DNA of 64,000 nt from UMGS1889 sp900556055 (GTDB lineage Bacteria; Bacillota; Clostridia; Oscillospirales; Ruminococcaceae): assembly GCA_902463265.1 (NCBI GenBank), contig CABQEV010000001.1, forward strand, positions 186,001-250,000, in the 5' to 3' direction. Under the pieces are notes generated by a model. It saw only the letters and a list, made by a program, of their open reading frames with translations, was not told the origin of the DNA and did no database searches. This document shows positions 1 through 8,170 of the stretch, in pieces. The translations under genes were made by a program, and so were the position numbers. Within the stretch, counting starts at the first letter, position 1. Every line of letters begins with the position of its first letter.

Positions 1-2
1 CC

Positions 3-833
3 CGTGAGGTCACGGAAGATACCCGGACTGAGGCAGACGCATCGGAAGCTGTCTTTGAAGCTGAGGATAATATCCCCGCAGCGAATGAGGCGGAAAATGT
101 GCCGAGGCTTACCGATGATGAGATATGTGCGCTTGACGGCACAAAGAAGGGCTTCGGTCAGGGACGTGAGGTCGATGAACTTAACCGTCCTTTGGGCGGA
201 CTGATGTTCAATGCGGATTATTCCAAGTACGGCGCTTATTCGCTCGATGAGTCGGAAGGTGCTGCAAAGCAGATATATCTGACCTTCGATCAGGGATACG
301 AAAACGGATTTACCGCACCTATCCTCGATACATTGAAGGAGAAGAACGTCAAGGCTGTTTTCTTCCTCACAGGTGATTATGCAAAACGAAACAGCGAGCT
401 TGTGCAGCGTATGATAGATGAGGGACACGTCCTCGGAAATCACGGCATGAAGCACGCTTCCATACCCGAACTTTCCGCCGGCTCAATCGCTGATGCGGAA
501 AATGAAATAATGTCGCTTCACGATTATGTGAAGGAGACCTACGGCTATGAGATGAAATATTTCAGACCGCCCTGCGGAGAATATTCCGAGAGAGCGGCGG
601 CGATAGCTCAAAGACTGGGCTACAAAACGATTTTCTGGTCATTCGCATATGCCGACTGGGACGTTAATAATCAGCCGGACACGGCTGAGGCATTTGAAAG
701 AGTCTCGGGAGCGGCTCACGGCGGCGGTATATTCCTGCTGCACAGCGTTTCCGAAACAAACTGCACGATACTTCCCGAGGTCATCGACAGCTTCAGGGAG
801 CAGGGCTTTGAGCTGACTGTTCCATCACTCTGA
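3..833 (+). CDS. Polysaccharide deacetylase, PdaA-like (5' truncated by window)
   Basis: Carbohydrate esterase family 4 (NodB-homology) deacetylase, expected to act on peptidoglycan N-acetyl groups outside the membrane. The frame is open to the window edge, so the start lies upstream; the visible N-terminal part is acidic and low complexity, like a linker. Visible motifs are YLTFDQGYENG (PdaA-type variant of TFDDG, second Asp replaced by Gln), GNHGMKH (metal-binding His pair), FRPPCGEYS, and the C-terminal FLLHSVS motif. The LTFDQGYENG and FWSFAYADW signatures favour the PdaA spore-cortex/muramic-delta-lactam branch over chitin deacetylases. That family assignment is by recognition. A second, different CE4 gene lies at 50.1 kb. 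Confidence 0.88.
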   Translation, partial: REVTEDTRTEADASEAVFEAEDNIPAANEAENVPRLTDDEICALDGTKKGFGQGREVDELNRPLGGLMFNADYSKYGAYSLDESEGAAKQIYLTFDQGYENGFTAPILDTLKEKNVKAVFFLTGDYAKRNSELVQRMIDEGHVLGNHGMKHASIPELSAGSIADAENEIMSLHDYVKETYGYEMKYFRPPCGEYSERAAAIAQRLGYKTIFWSFAYADWDVNNQPDTAEAFERVSGAAHGGGIFLLHSVSETNCTILPEVIDSFREQGFELTVPSL

Positions 834-936
834 CAATCAACGTTTTAAGGCTTCACTGGGCTTTGAAATGTATTGATAAATCCGACCGGCTAATGCAGAT
901 AGTCGGTTTCCGGACTCCTTGTTTTTCTTTATTTTT

Positions 937-970
937 GCGGATCGTTCACTGACGGTCCGCATTTTCTTTT
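937..970 (+). terminator. Rho-independent terminator after the deacetylase
   Basis: An imperfect GCGGA...TCCGC hairpin (937-960) is followed by a T-rich run. It sits about 100 bp after the deacetylase stop. Confidence 0.7.
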
Positions 971-1084
971 GATAAAATAACAAAAGCGGGGAATTGTCCG
1001 CAGGCATAGTCATATCTGGGGCGGACGTGTTTTCGGGGATTCTGCAAAATGTTCAGATCCTTATATACAAGTTCATTTCCGCTA

Positions 1085-1113
1085 TTGAAATATCAGCGGC
1101 ATTCTGTTATAAT
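1085..1113 (+). promoter_or_regulatory. Sigma-A promoter of the alpha-galactosidase gene
   Basis: TTGAAA, a 17-nt spacer and TATAAT lie about 40 bp before an AGGAG ribosome site (1143-1147) and the ATG at 1155. Confidence 0.75.
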
Positions 1114-1154
1114 ATAATAAAATTATTCCGAAAACGGAGAACAGGAGCTTTGCC

Positions 1155-3338
1155 ATGCCGATAAAGTTTAATGAAAAATCAAAAATGTTTTCTCTTTATG
1201 CAAAAGATACTCTCTATGCAATGGCTGTTGTTGATGACGGCTATCTTGCTCATGTTTATTATGGAAATACCGTGCCCGATGATGACCTTACATACCTGCT
1301 GAGGCTTGATGAAAATCCGCTCACACCATCGGTAAATCTTCGTGAAAGGGCATCATTCATGGACGTTCTGCCTATGGAATATCCATGCTTCGGAACAGGC
1401 GATTACCGTGAGCCATGCCTTATGGTGATGGACAATGACGGAATGTCCGTCTGCGACCTGAGATATGCTTCGCATAAGATCTACAAGGGCAAGCCCAAGC
1501 TTGAGGGTATGCCTGCAACATTTGCTGAGGAAAACGAGGCTGAAACTCTTGAAATAACCATGTTCGACAAGCATCTCGGAATGGAAGCAGTTCTTATTTA
1601 TACTGCATTCAACGATCTTGACGTTATCACACGTTCCGTACGCATCACAAACAAGGGCAGTGCTCCCTTCAAGCTTACAAGAGTTCATTCGATGTGCGTT
1701 GATTTCGATGATGACGGATATGACATGATAACACTGAACGGCTCATGGGCAAGAGAAAGAGTTATCGAACGCTCAAAGCTGCATCACGGAAAGCAGTCTG
1801 TTGACAGCGTTAAGGGCGAATCCTCACATCAGAGCAACCCGTTCTTCGCACTCGTTTCGCATTATGCAAATGAGGATATAGGCGAAGCTTACGGATTCAA
1901 CTTCGTATACAGCGGAAACTTCTTTGCTCAGGCAGAGGTAACTCAGCACAAGAAAACACGTGCTGTTATGGGTATAAACCACTTCGATTTTGCATGGCTT
2001 CTCGAATGCGGCGAAACATTCACCGCTCCCGAGGTCGTTATGGTACACAGCTCCGAGGGTATCGGAAAGATGTCCAGAACATTCCATGACCTTTACAGAG
2101 CTCATCTTATCAGAGGTGAATACAAGAACAAGCGCCGTCCCGTGCTTATCAACAACTGGGAGGCCACATATTTCAATTTCGATACCGACAAGCTCATATC
2201 CATCGCAAAGGAAGCGTCCAAGCTCGGCATTGAAATGCTCGTTATGGACGACGGCTGGTTCGGTCACCGTGAGAGCGACAACTCATCTCTCGGAGACTGG
2301 TTCGTAAATGAAAACAAGATCAAGGGCGGTCTTAAATATCTCGTTGACGAGGTAAACAAGCTCGGAATGAAGTTCGGGATCTGGTTCGAGCCTGAAATGA
2401 TCTCTCCCGACAGCGACCTTTACAAGGCTCATCCCGACTGGGCTATCCAGATAAAGGGACGTGAACTCACTCAGAGCCGTGCGCAGTATGTTCTCGATTA
2501 TTCCCGTGAGGAAGTAAGGAATTATATCTACGGACTCATGAAAAAGATACTCGACAGCGCAAATATCGAGTATATAAAGTGGGACATGAACCGTCAGCTG
2601 ACAGAGGTAGGCTCAATGACTCTGCCCAAGGACAGACAGCGTGAGCTGTGGCACAGATATGTTCTCGGCGTTTACGATCTCCAGAACAGGCTGACGACAG
2701 ATTATCCGCATATCCTGCTTGAAAACTGCTCGGGCGGCGGAGCAAGATTTGATCCCGCTATGCTTTATTATTCTCCGCAGATCTGGACTTCCGATGATAC
2801 AGATGCTGTTGAAAGACTCAAGATCCAGCTCGGAACATCGCTCTGCTATCCGCCTTCTGCAATGGGCGCTCACGTATCCGACTGCCCGAACCATACGGTA
2901 GGAAGAGTTACTCCGTTCGAGACAAGAGGATATGTCGCTATGTTCGGAACATTCGGCTATGAGCTTGATGTTACAAGGATACCTCAGGAGGACAGAGATG
3001 CTATCCCCGGTCAGATCGAGATGTTCAACAAGTTCAATCCGCTTATCAGAAACGGCGATCAGTTCAGGATAGGCAATGTTGTCGAGGATAACACATGGGA
3101 CGCATGGATGTTCGTTTCCAAGGATAGATTCGAGGCTATGCTGACTGTTATCCAGGTGCTTGCCCGCCCCAATTACAGAAGCAGAAACATCAGACTGAAG
3201 GGTCTCGATCCCGATGCTATGTATAAGAATGAGGAAACAGGCGTTGTTCTCAGCGGTGCGGCTCTCATGAACTGCGGAATGAATTTCACATTCTGGGGAG
3301 ATTTCAGAGGCAAGATCGTTCACCTTACGAGGGTTTGA
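1155..3338 (+). CDS. Alpha-galactosidase, GH36
   Basis: Predicted cytoplasmic glycoside hydrolase releasing terminal alpha-galactose from raffinose-type oligosaccharides. At 727 aa it has the normal length for bacterial GH36 (N-terminal beta-sandwich, central TIM barrel, C-terminal beta domain). The barrel carries the family signatures: MDDGWFG, FGIWFEPEM, YIKWDMNRQ (nucleophile Asp) and WTSDDTDAVERL (acid/base Asp). No signal peptide is seen. The start is supported by AGGAG 8 nt upstream. It has its own promoter; only an interrupted ATC-hydrolase-like frame follows closely (7 bp after the stop). GH36 also includes alpha-N-acetylgalactosaminidases, so exact specificity is open. Confidence 0.93.
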   Translation: MPIKFNEKSKMFSLYAKDTLYAMAVVDDGYLAHVYYGNTVPDDDLTYLLRLDENPLTPSVNLRERASFMDVLPMEYPCFGTGDYREPCLMVMDNDGMSVCDLRYASHKIYKGKPKLEGMPATFAEENEAETLEITMFDKHLGMEAVLIYTAFNDLDVITRSVRITNKGSAPFKLTRVHSMCVDFDDDGYDMITLNGSWARERVIERSKLHHGKQSVDSVKGESSHQSNPFFALVSHYANEDIGEAYGFNFVYSGNFFAQAEVTQHKKTRAVMGINHFDFAWLLECGETFTAPEVVMVHSSEGIGKMSRTFHDLYRAHLIRGEYKNKRRPVLINNWEATYFNFDTDKLISIAKEASKLGIEMLVMDDGWFGHRESDNSSLGDWFVNENKIKGGLKYLVDEVNKLGMKFGIWFEPEMISPDSDLYKAHPDWAIQIKGRELTQSRAQYVLDYSREEVRNYIYGLMKKILDSANIEYIKWDMNRQLTEVGSMTLPKDRQRELWHRYVLGVYDLQNRLTTDYPHILLENCSGGGARFDPAMLYYSPQIWTSDDTDAVERLKIQLGTSLCYPPSAMGAHVSDCPNHTVGRVTPFETRGYVAMFGTFGYELDVTRIPQEDRDAIPGQIEMFNKFNPLIRNGDQFRIGNVVEDNTWDAWMFVSKDRFEAMLTVIQVLARPNYRSRNIRLKGLDPDAMYKNEETGVVLSGAALMNCGMNFTFWGDFRGKIVHLTRV

Positions 3339-3344
3339 TGACAG

Positions 3345-3938
3345 ATGAAGTATGTTCCCGAAAAAATGATCGCAAAGAGCAGGTTTTCCGTGCTTTTTGA
3401 AAGATCCGACGAGAGAACGAAGGATCTCGTTAAATAGAGGATAGCCGATCTTGCCGGTCAGAACAAAGAATACGCAGATGATAAGAATTATGCGCATCTC
3501 TGCAACCTGCTGACATCGCTGGCATTCGTTCAGGTGTATATGGACGAGGGCATGAGCCGTGAGGAGAGCATTGCAAAGGTCCGTGATGCGATGTATGAAT
3601 ATATCGCACCGCAGAAAATAAAGATGCAGAAGCTTTCGTCAAATCCGCTGTTTATACCGTTCCTGAAATTTTCAATGCCGATAAAATTCGGAAAAACGCT
3701 GGGTCATGGCTGGGAGGTCGAATTTCCCGACGCGCCGTCCGACGAATTCACCATGATAACTCACAGGTGTATTTACGATCAGATATTCAGAAAATACGAG
3801 CTTTCGGAAATGACGGCAGTGTTCTGTTATGTCGATGATATACTTTACGGTGAGCTGCCAGGTGCGGATTTTACCTATACACAGCAGATAGGCTGCGGCG
3901 GAAGCTGCTGCGATTATACATTTAAAAAGAAAAAGTGA
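3345..3938 (+). pseudogene. ATC-hydrolase-like protein, interrupted by an in-frame amber codon
   Basis: One frame runs from ATG 3345 to the stop at 3936-3938 but contains TAG at 3435-3437 (codon 31). Both halves are in the same frame and the downstream part is intact. The C-terminal end, with IGCGGSCCDYTF, resembles the L-2-amino-thiazoline-4-carboxylic acid hydrolase family (PF14196), whose members end in a Cys-rich GGDxCDFRF-like motif. It lies 7 bp after the alpha-galactosidase and may be co-transcribed with it. A nonsense mutation is the simplest reading. A shorter protein from ATG 3534 (134 aa) would lack the N-terminal region. Confidence 0.65.
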
Positions 3939-4084
3939 AATATGCGGCGTACTCCAAGCGGAGCCACCTTTGCCGTTTCGTTTGATAACAAGCGAAATGA
4001 ACAAGGGCTGCGGCTCGGTATCGTAAAAACTTCTTTACGGTGCTTTTCTTAAACGGGGTGCGCCGCAAAAATTTCAAAAAACAC

Positions 4085-4113
4085 TTGACAAAGGAATTTT
4101 GCTGTGATATAAT
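4085..4113 (+). promoter_or_regulatory. Consensus promoter of smpB-ssrA
   Basis: TTGACA, 17 nt, TATAAT: a perfect match to the sigma-A consensus, about 30 bp before smpB. It may serve both smpB and the tmRNA gene. Confidence 0.9.
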
Positions 4114-4143
4114 GAAGTACTCAGATGAAAGGAGTGCCGTAGG

Positions 4144-4608
4144 ATGGATAAGGAAAATTTCAAAACTATCGCCGAAAACCGTCAGGTGCGGCATGAATAT
4201 TTCATTCTGGAAAGCCTCGAAGCAGGCATTGAGCTTGTCGGAACTGAGGTAAAATCCATACGTCAGGGCGGAGTAAATCTCAAGGACAGCTGGTGTTCCA
4301 TCGAGAACGGCGAGCTGTTCGTTAAGCAGATGCACATTTCTCCCTATGACCATGGAAATATCTTCAATAAAGATCCGATGAGAACGAGAAAGCTCCTTGT
4401 TCACAAGAACGAGATCATGCGTCTGTTCGGCAAGGTGAAGCAGGAAGGTCTGACGCTTATCCCCGTGTCCATGTATTTCAAGGGCTCGAGAGTAAAGGTG
4501 CAGGTCGGACTCTGCAAGGGTAAAAAGCTTCACGATAAGCGTGCGGATATGGCATCGAGAGATGCAAAGCGTGAGATCGAGCGTGCAGTTAAGAGCAGCA
4601 ACCGTTAA
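4144..4608 (+). CDS. smpB: SsrA-binding protein SmpB
   Basis: SmpB binds tmRNA and delivers it to stalled ribosomes in trans-translation. The 154-aa length is standard. Hallmarks are visible: the N-terminal block IAENRQVRHEYFILE, the core LVGTEVKSIRQGGVNLKDSW, YDHGNIFNKDPMRTRKLLVH, and the C-terminal tail KKLHDKRADMASRDAKREIERAVK, which becomes helical in the ribosome A site. A GGAG lies before the ATG. The partner RNA gene ssrA begins 11 bp after the stop, the common smpB-ssrA arrangement in Firmicutes. Confidence 0.98.
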   Translation: MDKENFKTIAENRQVRHEYFILESLEAGIELVGTEVKSIRQGGVNLKDSWCSIENGELFVKQMHISPYDHGNIFNKDPMRTRKLLVHKNEIMRLFGKVKQEGLTLIPVSMYFKGSRVKVQVGLCKGKKLHDKRADMASRDAKREIERAVKSSNR

Positions 4609-4619
4609 GCTCTCCGTAT

Positions 4620-4977
4620 GGGGATGTAAAGGTTTCGACGGGGGTTGTGAAGTTCGATAAGCGGGCAGAGGTCGCCTCATCTCTTTAAACGGGGCAAACG
4701 TTTATAAATTTAAACGACAACGATAATTTTGAATTAGCAGCTGCTTAATTTAAGCTGCTCGTCCGACAGTGAAGTACCGCGGTCACTGATCCGGGCGTCG
4801 ATTAGCGGTGAACGTCAGGGGATCTGTCTGCGCTCCCTATGATGTATCAGCAGACTACTGAGCTTGTCAGCCTGCCTGTCGGCGGGTGAGCGAGGGAATG
4901 CAATCGACAGGATACGCCCGTAGAAGTTCGTATGGATCGGCTTTCGGACAGGAGTTCGATTCTCCTCATCTCCACCA
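4620..4977 (+). ncRNA. ssrA: Transfer-messenger RNA (tmRNA)
   Basis: The 5' end GGGGATGTAAAGG pairs with the 3' end CATCTCCACCA to form the tRNA-like acceptor stem; the T arm GGAGTTCGATTCTCC and an encoded CCA are present. The tag frame (4713-4748) reads NDNDNFELAAA then TAA, the usual LAAA-type degron. Pseudoknot-like GC hairpins follow. Length is about 358 nt. The 3' end is a classical integration target for phages, and phage genes follow downstream. Confidence 0.96.
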
Positions 4978-4984
4978 AATTATA

Positions 4985-5023
4985 ACCGCCTATTTACGTT
5001 AGATCATGTAGATAGGCGGTTTG
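4985..5023 (+). terminator. tmRNA terminator
   Basis: ACCGCCTATTTAC pairs with GTAGATAGGCGGT (4985-4997 with 5008-5020) with one G-T or mismatch position, then TT. It lies 8 nt after the tmRNA CCA end. Confidence 0.8.
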
Positions 5024-5069
5024 TTATATATTGGATAATAGCGCAAAAGAATTTCAATAAAAAATAGAT

Positions 5070-5175
5070 TAATACTAAAAATCCATTGAATTATGGGAAT
5101 CTCTCGCCGCAAAACCGCATACATCAAAGCTTTTGTGGCGATTTCTTCTCCATAATTCTAATGGTTTTTATTATA
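5070..5175. repeat. 106-bp MITE-like repeat, copy 1
   Basis: Ends are inverted repeats (ATACTAAAAATCCATTG... and its near complement ...CTAATGGTTTTTATTAT). Internal GCCGCAAAA/CTTTTGTGGC segments also pair, so the whole unit can fold as one long hairpin. A copy differing at only a few bases lies at 62819-62924. No coding capacity. The flanking TA suggests a TA target site. Confidence 0.75.
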
Positions 5176-5206
5176 AGGTCAGAGATCTCACTTAATGAAA
5201 TTTTAT

Positions 5207-5296
5207 TTGACCGCCCTTAAACAAGGCGGTTTTCTTATGCCAAGTACACAAGCGTTCCGTCCTTCAATTATCTGAGGGGCGGAACGCTGTTTTTAT
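5207..5296 (+). repeat. Double-terminator repeat module, copy 1
   Basis: The unit begins TTGACCGCCCTTAAACAAGG (hairpin ACCGCC/GGCGGT plus T run) and ends with a second hairpin AGCGTTCCG.../CGGAACGCT plus GTTTTTAT. The same unit recurs at 12443-12535 and its first half at 8053-8105. Between the hairpins is a tiny frame starting MPSTQAFRPS, MPEYTQAFRPS in copy 3, probably the start of a lost phage gene. Confidence 0.75.
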
Positions 5297-5308
5297 ATGT
5301 CGTATTAA

Positions 5309-5480
5309 GGAACCACTGAATAAATCTTCCCAAACCGCTAAAAAGTGGTATAATAAAAATAAAGCAAAATCATAGCGTTCAGAGGAAGAAAAATGAAATC
5401 AAAACAGATAACATTCAGCGATATCGAATACGGAAACAGAAAGCGCATTACAAAGCGTGAAGAATTTCTCGACATAATGG
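5309..5480 (+). mobile_element. Truncated left end of an IS5-family element
   Basis: Terminal repeat GGAACCACTGAATAAA and the first 30 codons of the transposase are nearly identical to the element at 42176-42845. Similarity stops at 5480, where phage-type sequence begins. TTAA immediately precedes the end, fitting the YTAR target preference of IS5. No right end was found here. Confidence 0.8.
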
Positions 5481-5647
5481 CGGAATATCAGGACAATATC
5501 CGCATGGCGGGTACGCTCCGCTCGGAAATTGATAAGGCTGATAATGCGGCGGACAAGCTCAGTTTTGCGCTCGAATGCATTGAGTGCATGACGGGTGAGG
5601 TCGGGTTCGCTAAGAGAAATTTGAAGGGAGTGAACCAAGATGATTAA
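5393..5647 (+). pseudogene. Chimeric frame: IS5 transposase start fused to a phage gene tail
   Basis: The first 30 residues (MKSKQITFSDIEYGNRKRIT...) are the IS5-family transposase N terminus. From about residue 31 the protein is unrelated and rich in charged residues (DNIRMAGTLRSEIDKADNAA) and ends in NQDD. It overlaps the next frame by GATGATTAA. It can be read as an intact 84-aa protein, but the fusion point coincides with the end of IS similarity, so it is best explained as deletion debris. The phage-derived tail is not recognised. Confidence 0.6.
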
Positions 5648-5692
5648 AGACACGCTTTGCTGGACGTGCGCAAAAGCCTGCGGCTGTCATTG
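5640..5692 (+). pseudogene. N-terminal stub of a small phage Cys-rich protein
   Basis: ATG 5640 encodes MIKDTLCWTCAKACGCH then stops. The CWxCAKAxG start resembles a family of small Zn-binding phage proteins encoded just before terminase genes. Translation ends abruptly as the small-terminase frame takes over, so a deletion probably joined the two genes. Resemblance is from memory. Confidence 0.4.
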
Positions 5693-6219
5693 AAGCCGAG
5701 GGAAAATCGCATAGGACTAAGGCGGAGCTGGAAATGCGCAAGGCGGCGGAAGATGCTATGCTCTCACATGAGCCGCTTTATGAGAGGGCGGAAGTACGGA
5801 AGAATAAGGCTGCGCATGCTGAGTTCAGGCGTGTGGCTAAGCTCATGGGGGCTATCGGGAAGAATGATGCCTTGTATTCTTCGGGGCTGAACACTTACTG
5901 CCTGCTGTATGCTGAGATCGCAAAGCTTGAAAGCGACAGGGAGCGCATACAGGCTATGATGGATAAGCTTATGAATAAGGCTGAGGAGATATGCGATCCC
6001 GATGAGCTTATACAGGCTATCAAGGCTATTGATAAGCTGCTCGGCAGAGTGCTGTCTGTCGGGGCGACTATTGACCAGAAGCGGCGGCTTATGCTTGCTA
6101 TCGACAAGGAAAATGTAATGACGGTTTCGGCGGCTTTGCGGAGTATTCCGAAAACGCCTGAAAAGGCTGTCAATCCTATACTGGCGGCTCTGAGCGAGGA
6201 CGATGAACAGCATGATTGA
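5644..6219 (+). pseudogene. Phage small terminase subunit, P27-like, start codon lost
   Basis: The frame begins after a TGA at 5641 and reads GRAQKPAAVIEAEGKSHRTK, the usual beginning of P27-family small terminases, but no ATG, GTG or TTG precedes that motif; the first ATG is at 5734. The body is helical and charged (AEFRRVAKLMGAIGKNDALY, LNTYCLLYAEIAKLESDRER), as expected of a DNA-binding packaging protein. The large terminase lies about 2.7 kb downstream, separated by cassette-like genes, unlike an intact phage. It could be translated from 5734 as a shortened 161-aa protein. Confidence 0.65.
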
Positions 6220-6880
6220 TTATGTTGAGATGCTCATTGCTGAGCTCAGATACGGCGTTATTGATAATATGCTTTCGGAAGCGAGAGCGAATATGTATAT
6301 GTACCCCGAAGAACTGAGGTTCAATCCTTATCATGATCCGAGCAATGGTCGGTTCACGAGCGGCGGCGGGAGCGGTTCGGGGGTTGACAAATCGGGCGGA
6401 AGTGGTATAATAAATAAAGCGAAAGCAATTGATATGTTTAATGATAGTGAGCTTCCGTCTGATTCATCAATTACAACTAAGCAAATCATAAATGAATTAT
6501 CAACTACAAGTATAGGGCGGCAAACGCTTAAAGATATTGAAAGTCTTCCGGAGCTTATTAAACTTACATATGAAAGCAAGGGCGGCAGTATTCGGGGCGA
6601 GGAACGCAATGGAAGTATCATAATATATTTGCAAAATTGCAAAAACCCAAAATGGGCTGCACGCTCGGTTGTTCATGAGGTTACGCATTACAAATATGGT
6701 ATTGGCTACAGCCAATGGGCAGAATGTGTATGTGTGGCGCAGGAGCTTAAACATGCAAGAAATCGTGATAATCTGACTGTAAGCGAATTAAGGACAATAG
6801 TTTCAGCAGTAAAAGATGCTTACCCTGAATTCAATTGGAGAAAAGGTGGTGTAATTAATGGAAGAAACAAATCTCACTGA
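6203..6880 (+). CDS. Phage head-protein tail fused to a putative HEVTH metallopeptidase/toxin domain
   Basis: 225 aa. Residues 1-45 are a short helical leader followed by FNPYHDPSNGRFTSGGGSGSG, the glycine-rich connector seen at the C-terminal end of many phage portal or head-morphogenesis proteins just before an effector domain. The remaining ~160 residues form a distinct domain with VVHEVTHYKYG, an HExxH motif. A small Zn-ribbon gene overlaps its 3' end. I infer a phage-carried toxin domain whose structural part has been deleted. ATG 6203 and ATG 6212 are both possible. The catalytic role is predicted from one motif only. Confidence 0.55.
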   Translation: MNSMIDYVEMLIAELRYGVIDNMLSEARANMYMYPEELRFNPYHDPSNGRFTSGGGSGSGVDKSGGSGIINKAKAIDMFNDSELPSDSSITTKQIINELSTTSIGRQTLKDIESLPELIKLTYESKGGSIRGEERNGSIIIYLQNCKNPKWAARSVVHEVTHYKYGIGYSQWAECVCVAQELKHARNRDNLTVSELRTIVSAVKDAYPEFNWRKGGVINGRNKSH

Positions 6881-7037
6881 CAGACTTTCCAAAGGCGAGG
6901 TAATCAAATGTACACAGTGTGAAAAAGGTTATTATGTTCCATACAATACAACGGCGGATAAAGCGCATGCTTTTATTTGCTCAAATCCTGATTGCAACTC
7001 CCATATTTTCATTGACCCTATAATTAATATTGAATAG
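6858..7037 (+). CDS. Small Zn-ribbon protein, candidate immunity protein
   Basis: 59 aa, MEETNLTDRLSKGEVIKC..., with CTQC and CSNPDC forming a four-Cys zinc ribbon. It overlaps the 3' end of the preceding HEVTH-domain gene by 23 bp, an arrangement typical of a toxin gene followed by its immunity or accessory gene. Function is inferred only from position and size. Confidence 0.55.
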   Translation: MEETNLTDRLSKGEVIKCTQCEKGYYVPYNTTADKAHAFICSNPDCNSHIFIDPIINIE

Positions 7038-7207
7038 CCAACTAATCACCTTACACTGGTAGGGTGATTTTTTATAATCGATAAGCAAAAAAAATCGTCA
7101 ATATGGCCAAAAAACGCTGTAATATTGGGGCTTGAATTCGTTGTTTTACCGTGATATAATAAAAGTAAAGATTAAAACTGTCTATTACTTTAGTGTAGGT
7201 GATTACG
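7038..7207 (+). other. Intergenic segment with a possible promoter
   Basis: AT-rich. A small hairpin follows the previous gene (CACCTTACACTGGTAGGGTG, then a T run). TATAAT at 7154-7159 could be the -10 for the next gene; the -35 is weak. No gene is seen. Confidence 0.4.
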
Positions 7208-8038
7208 ATGTTTATTGTGGACAATCAAATAAAACAAATGTGTGCGCAGGGAAAGCTAATTGTTAATGATTATTGTGAAGAGAATGTTGGTGCAATTTCT
7301 TATGATTTAAGAATAGATTCAATAATTGAACCATACGGAGACGGCAATAATAAAGAGTATTCTAGTTTTGAACTGTACCCGAATCAAACGGTTTTTGTGT
7401 CAACAATGGAAACTATACAGATACCAGAAACGTATGTTGGGATTGTAACTGAAAAAAATTCGGTAATGAGACAAGGTTTGATGATTGCAGCACCATATTA
7501 TCAACCCGGTCATAAAACGAAATGTTTTATCAGAGTGACTAATATTTCAAGCGAAATAATTACTGTAAGTAAAGGTAAAAAGATTGCTCAAATTCTTTTT
7601 GATGAACTAAAAGAAGCTCCGAATGTTCCTTATTCCAATAACTCTGACGCGTCATTTAATAATGAGCTAACTTTTAAGGGATTAGGCAACTACGAAAGTG
7701 AATATAAAAAAGAACTGAAAAAAATAAAAAAAGCAGAAGAAAATCTCGACGAAAAAGTGACAAACATTTATGCAAATGTTTTAACGTTCATGAGCATAAT
7801 TGCGGCAATTTTCTCTTTGCTTACAATTAATTTTGAAGCGTTTAGCAAACAAGAATTTTCAAGATTGAACATTCTTTCTCTTAATCTCTCGATGGCGTTT
7901 ATTATTTCAGTTTTAATGGGATTAATTTTGTTTTTCTTTAACAAAAAGAAAGAAAAGTATGTTTACATTATTTACATTGCGTTTGTTATAGTGTTGCTAT
8001 TAGTAAATATTGCTTTTTGTGCATCATCAGCAAGCTGA
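7208..8038 (+). CDS. dCTP deaminase/dUTPase-like domain fused to three C-terminal membrane helices
   Basis: 276 aa from ATG 7208 (AGGTG 6 nt upstream; an in-frame GTG at 7199 is less likely). Residues 1 to about 160 resemble bacterial dCTP deaminase: GAISYDLRID, ELYPNQTVFVSTMETIQIPE, VTEKNSVMRQGL (the RSS-x3-R-type region) and KGKKIAQILF. The position matching the catalytic Glu of the Dcd LEFYN motif appears to be Arg here (IRVTN), so catalysis is doubtful. A charged helix follows (about 168-185), then three hydrophobic segments (about 190-212, 222-245, 250-272). This suggests a nucleotide-sensing membrane effector, not a pyrimidine enzyme. Base composition is clearly more AT-rich than the neighbours, so it was probably acquired. 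A terminator module follows. Confidence 0.7.
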   Translation: MFIVDNQIKQMCAQGKLIVNDYCEENVGAISYDLRIDSIIEPYGDGNNKEYSSFELYPNQTVFVSTMETIQIPETYVGIVTEKNSVMRQGLMIAAPYYQPGHKTKCFIRVTNISSEIITVSKGKKIAQILFDELKEAPNVPYSNNSDASFNNELTFKGLGNYESEYKKELKKIKKAEENLDEKVTNIYANVLTFMSIIAAIFSLLTINFEAFSKQEFSRLNILSLNLSMAFIISVLMGLILFFFNKKKEKYVYIIYIAFVIVLLLVNIAFCASSAS

Positions 8039-8052
8039 ACATACGAATATTT

Positions 8053-8105
8053 TTGACCGCCCTTAAACAAGGCGGTTTTCTTATGCCCGAATATACGCAA
8101 GCGTG
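8053..8105 (+). repeat. Terminator repeat module, copy 2 (first half)
   Basis: TTGACCGCCCTTAAACAAGG hairpin and the following MPEYTQA mini-frame are nearly identical to copies at 5207 and 12443, but the second hairpin is absent; sequence diverges after AAGCGT. Confidence 0.75.
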
Positions 8106-8170
8106 TTGGTGAGGACAATTATGTCCTTGCCAATGCGCTATTTTTATGACCAGATGAAAGGAGTAGCCAC

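Noticed and set aside
7199..8038. Housekeeping dCTP deaminase
   Set aside because: The presumed catalytic Glu is not conserved, three membrane helices follow, and base composition differs from the surrounding genome.
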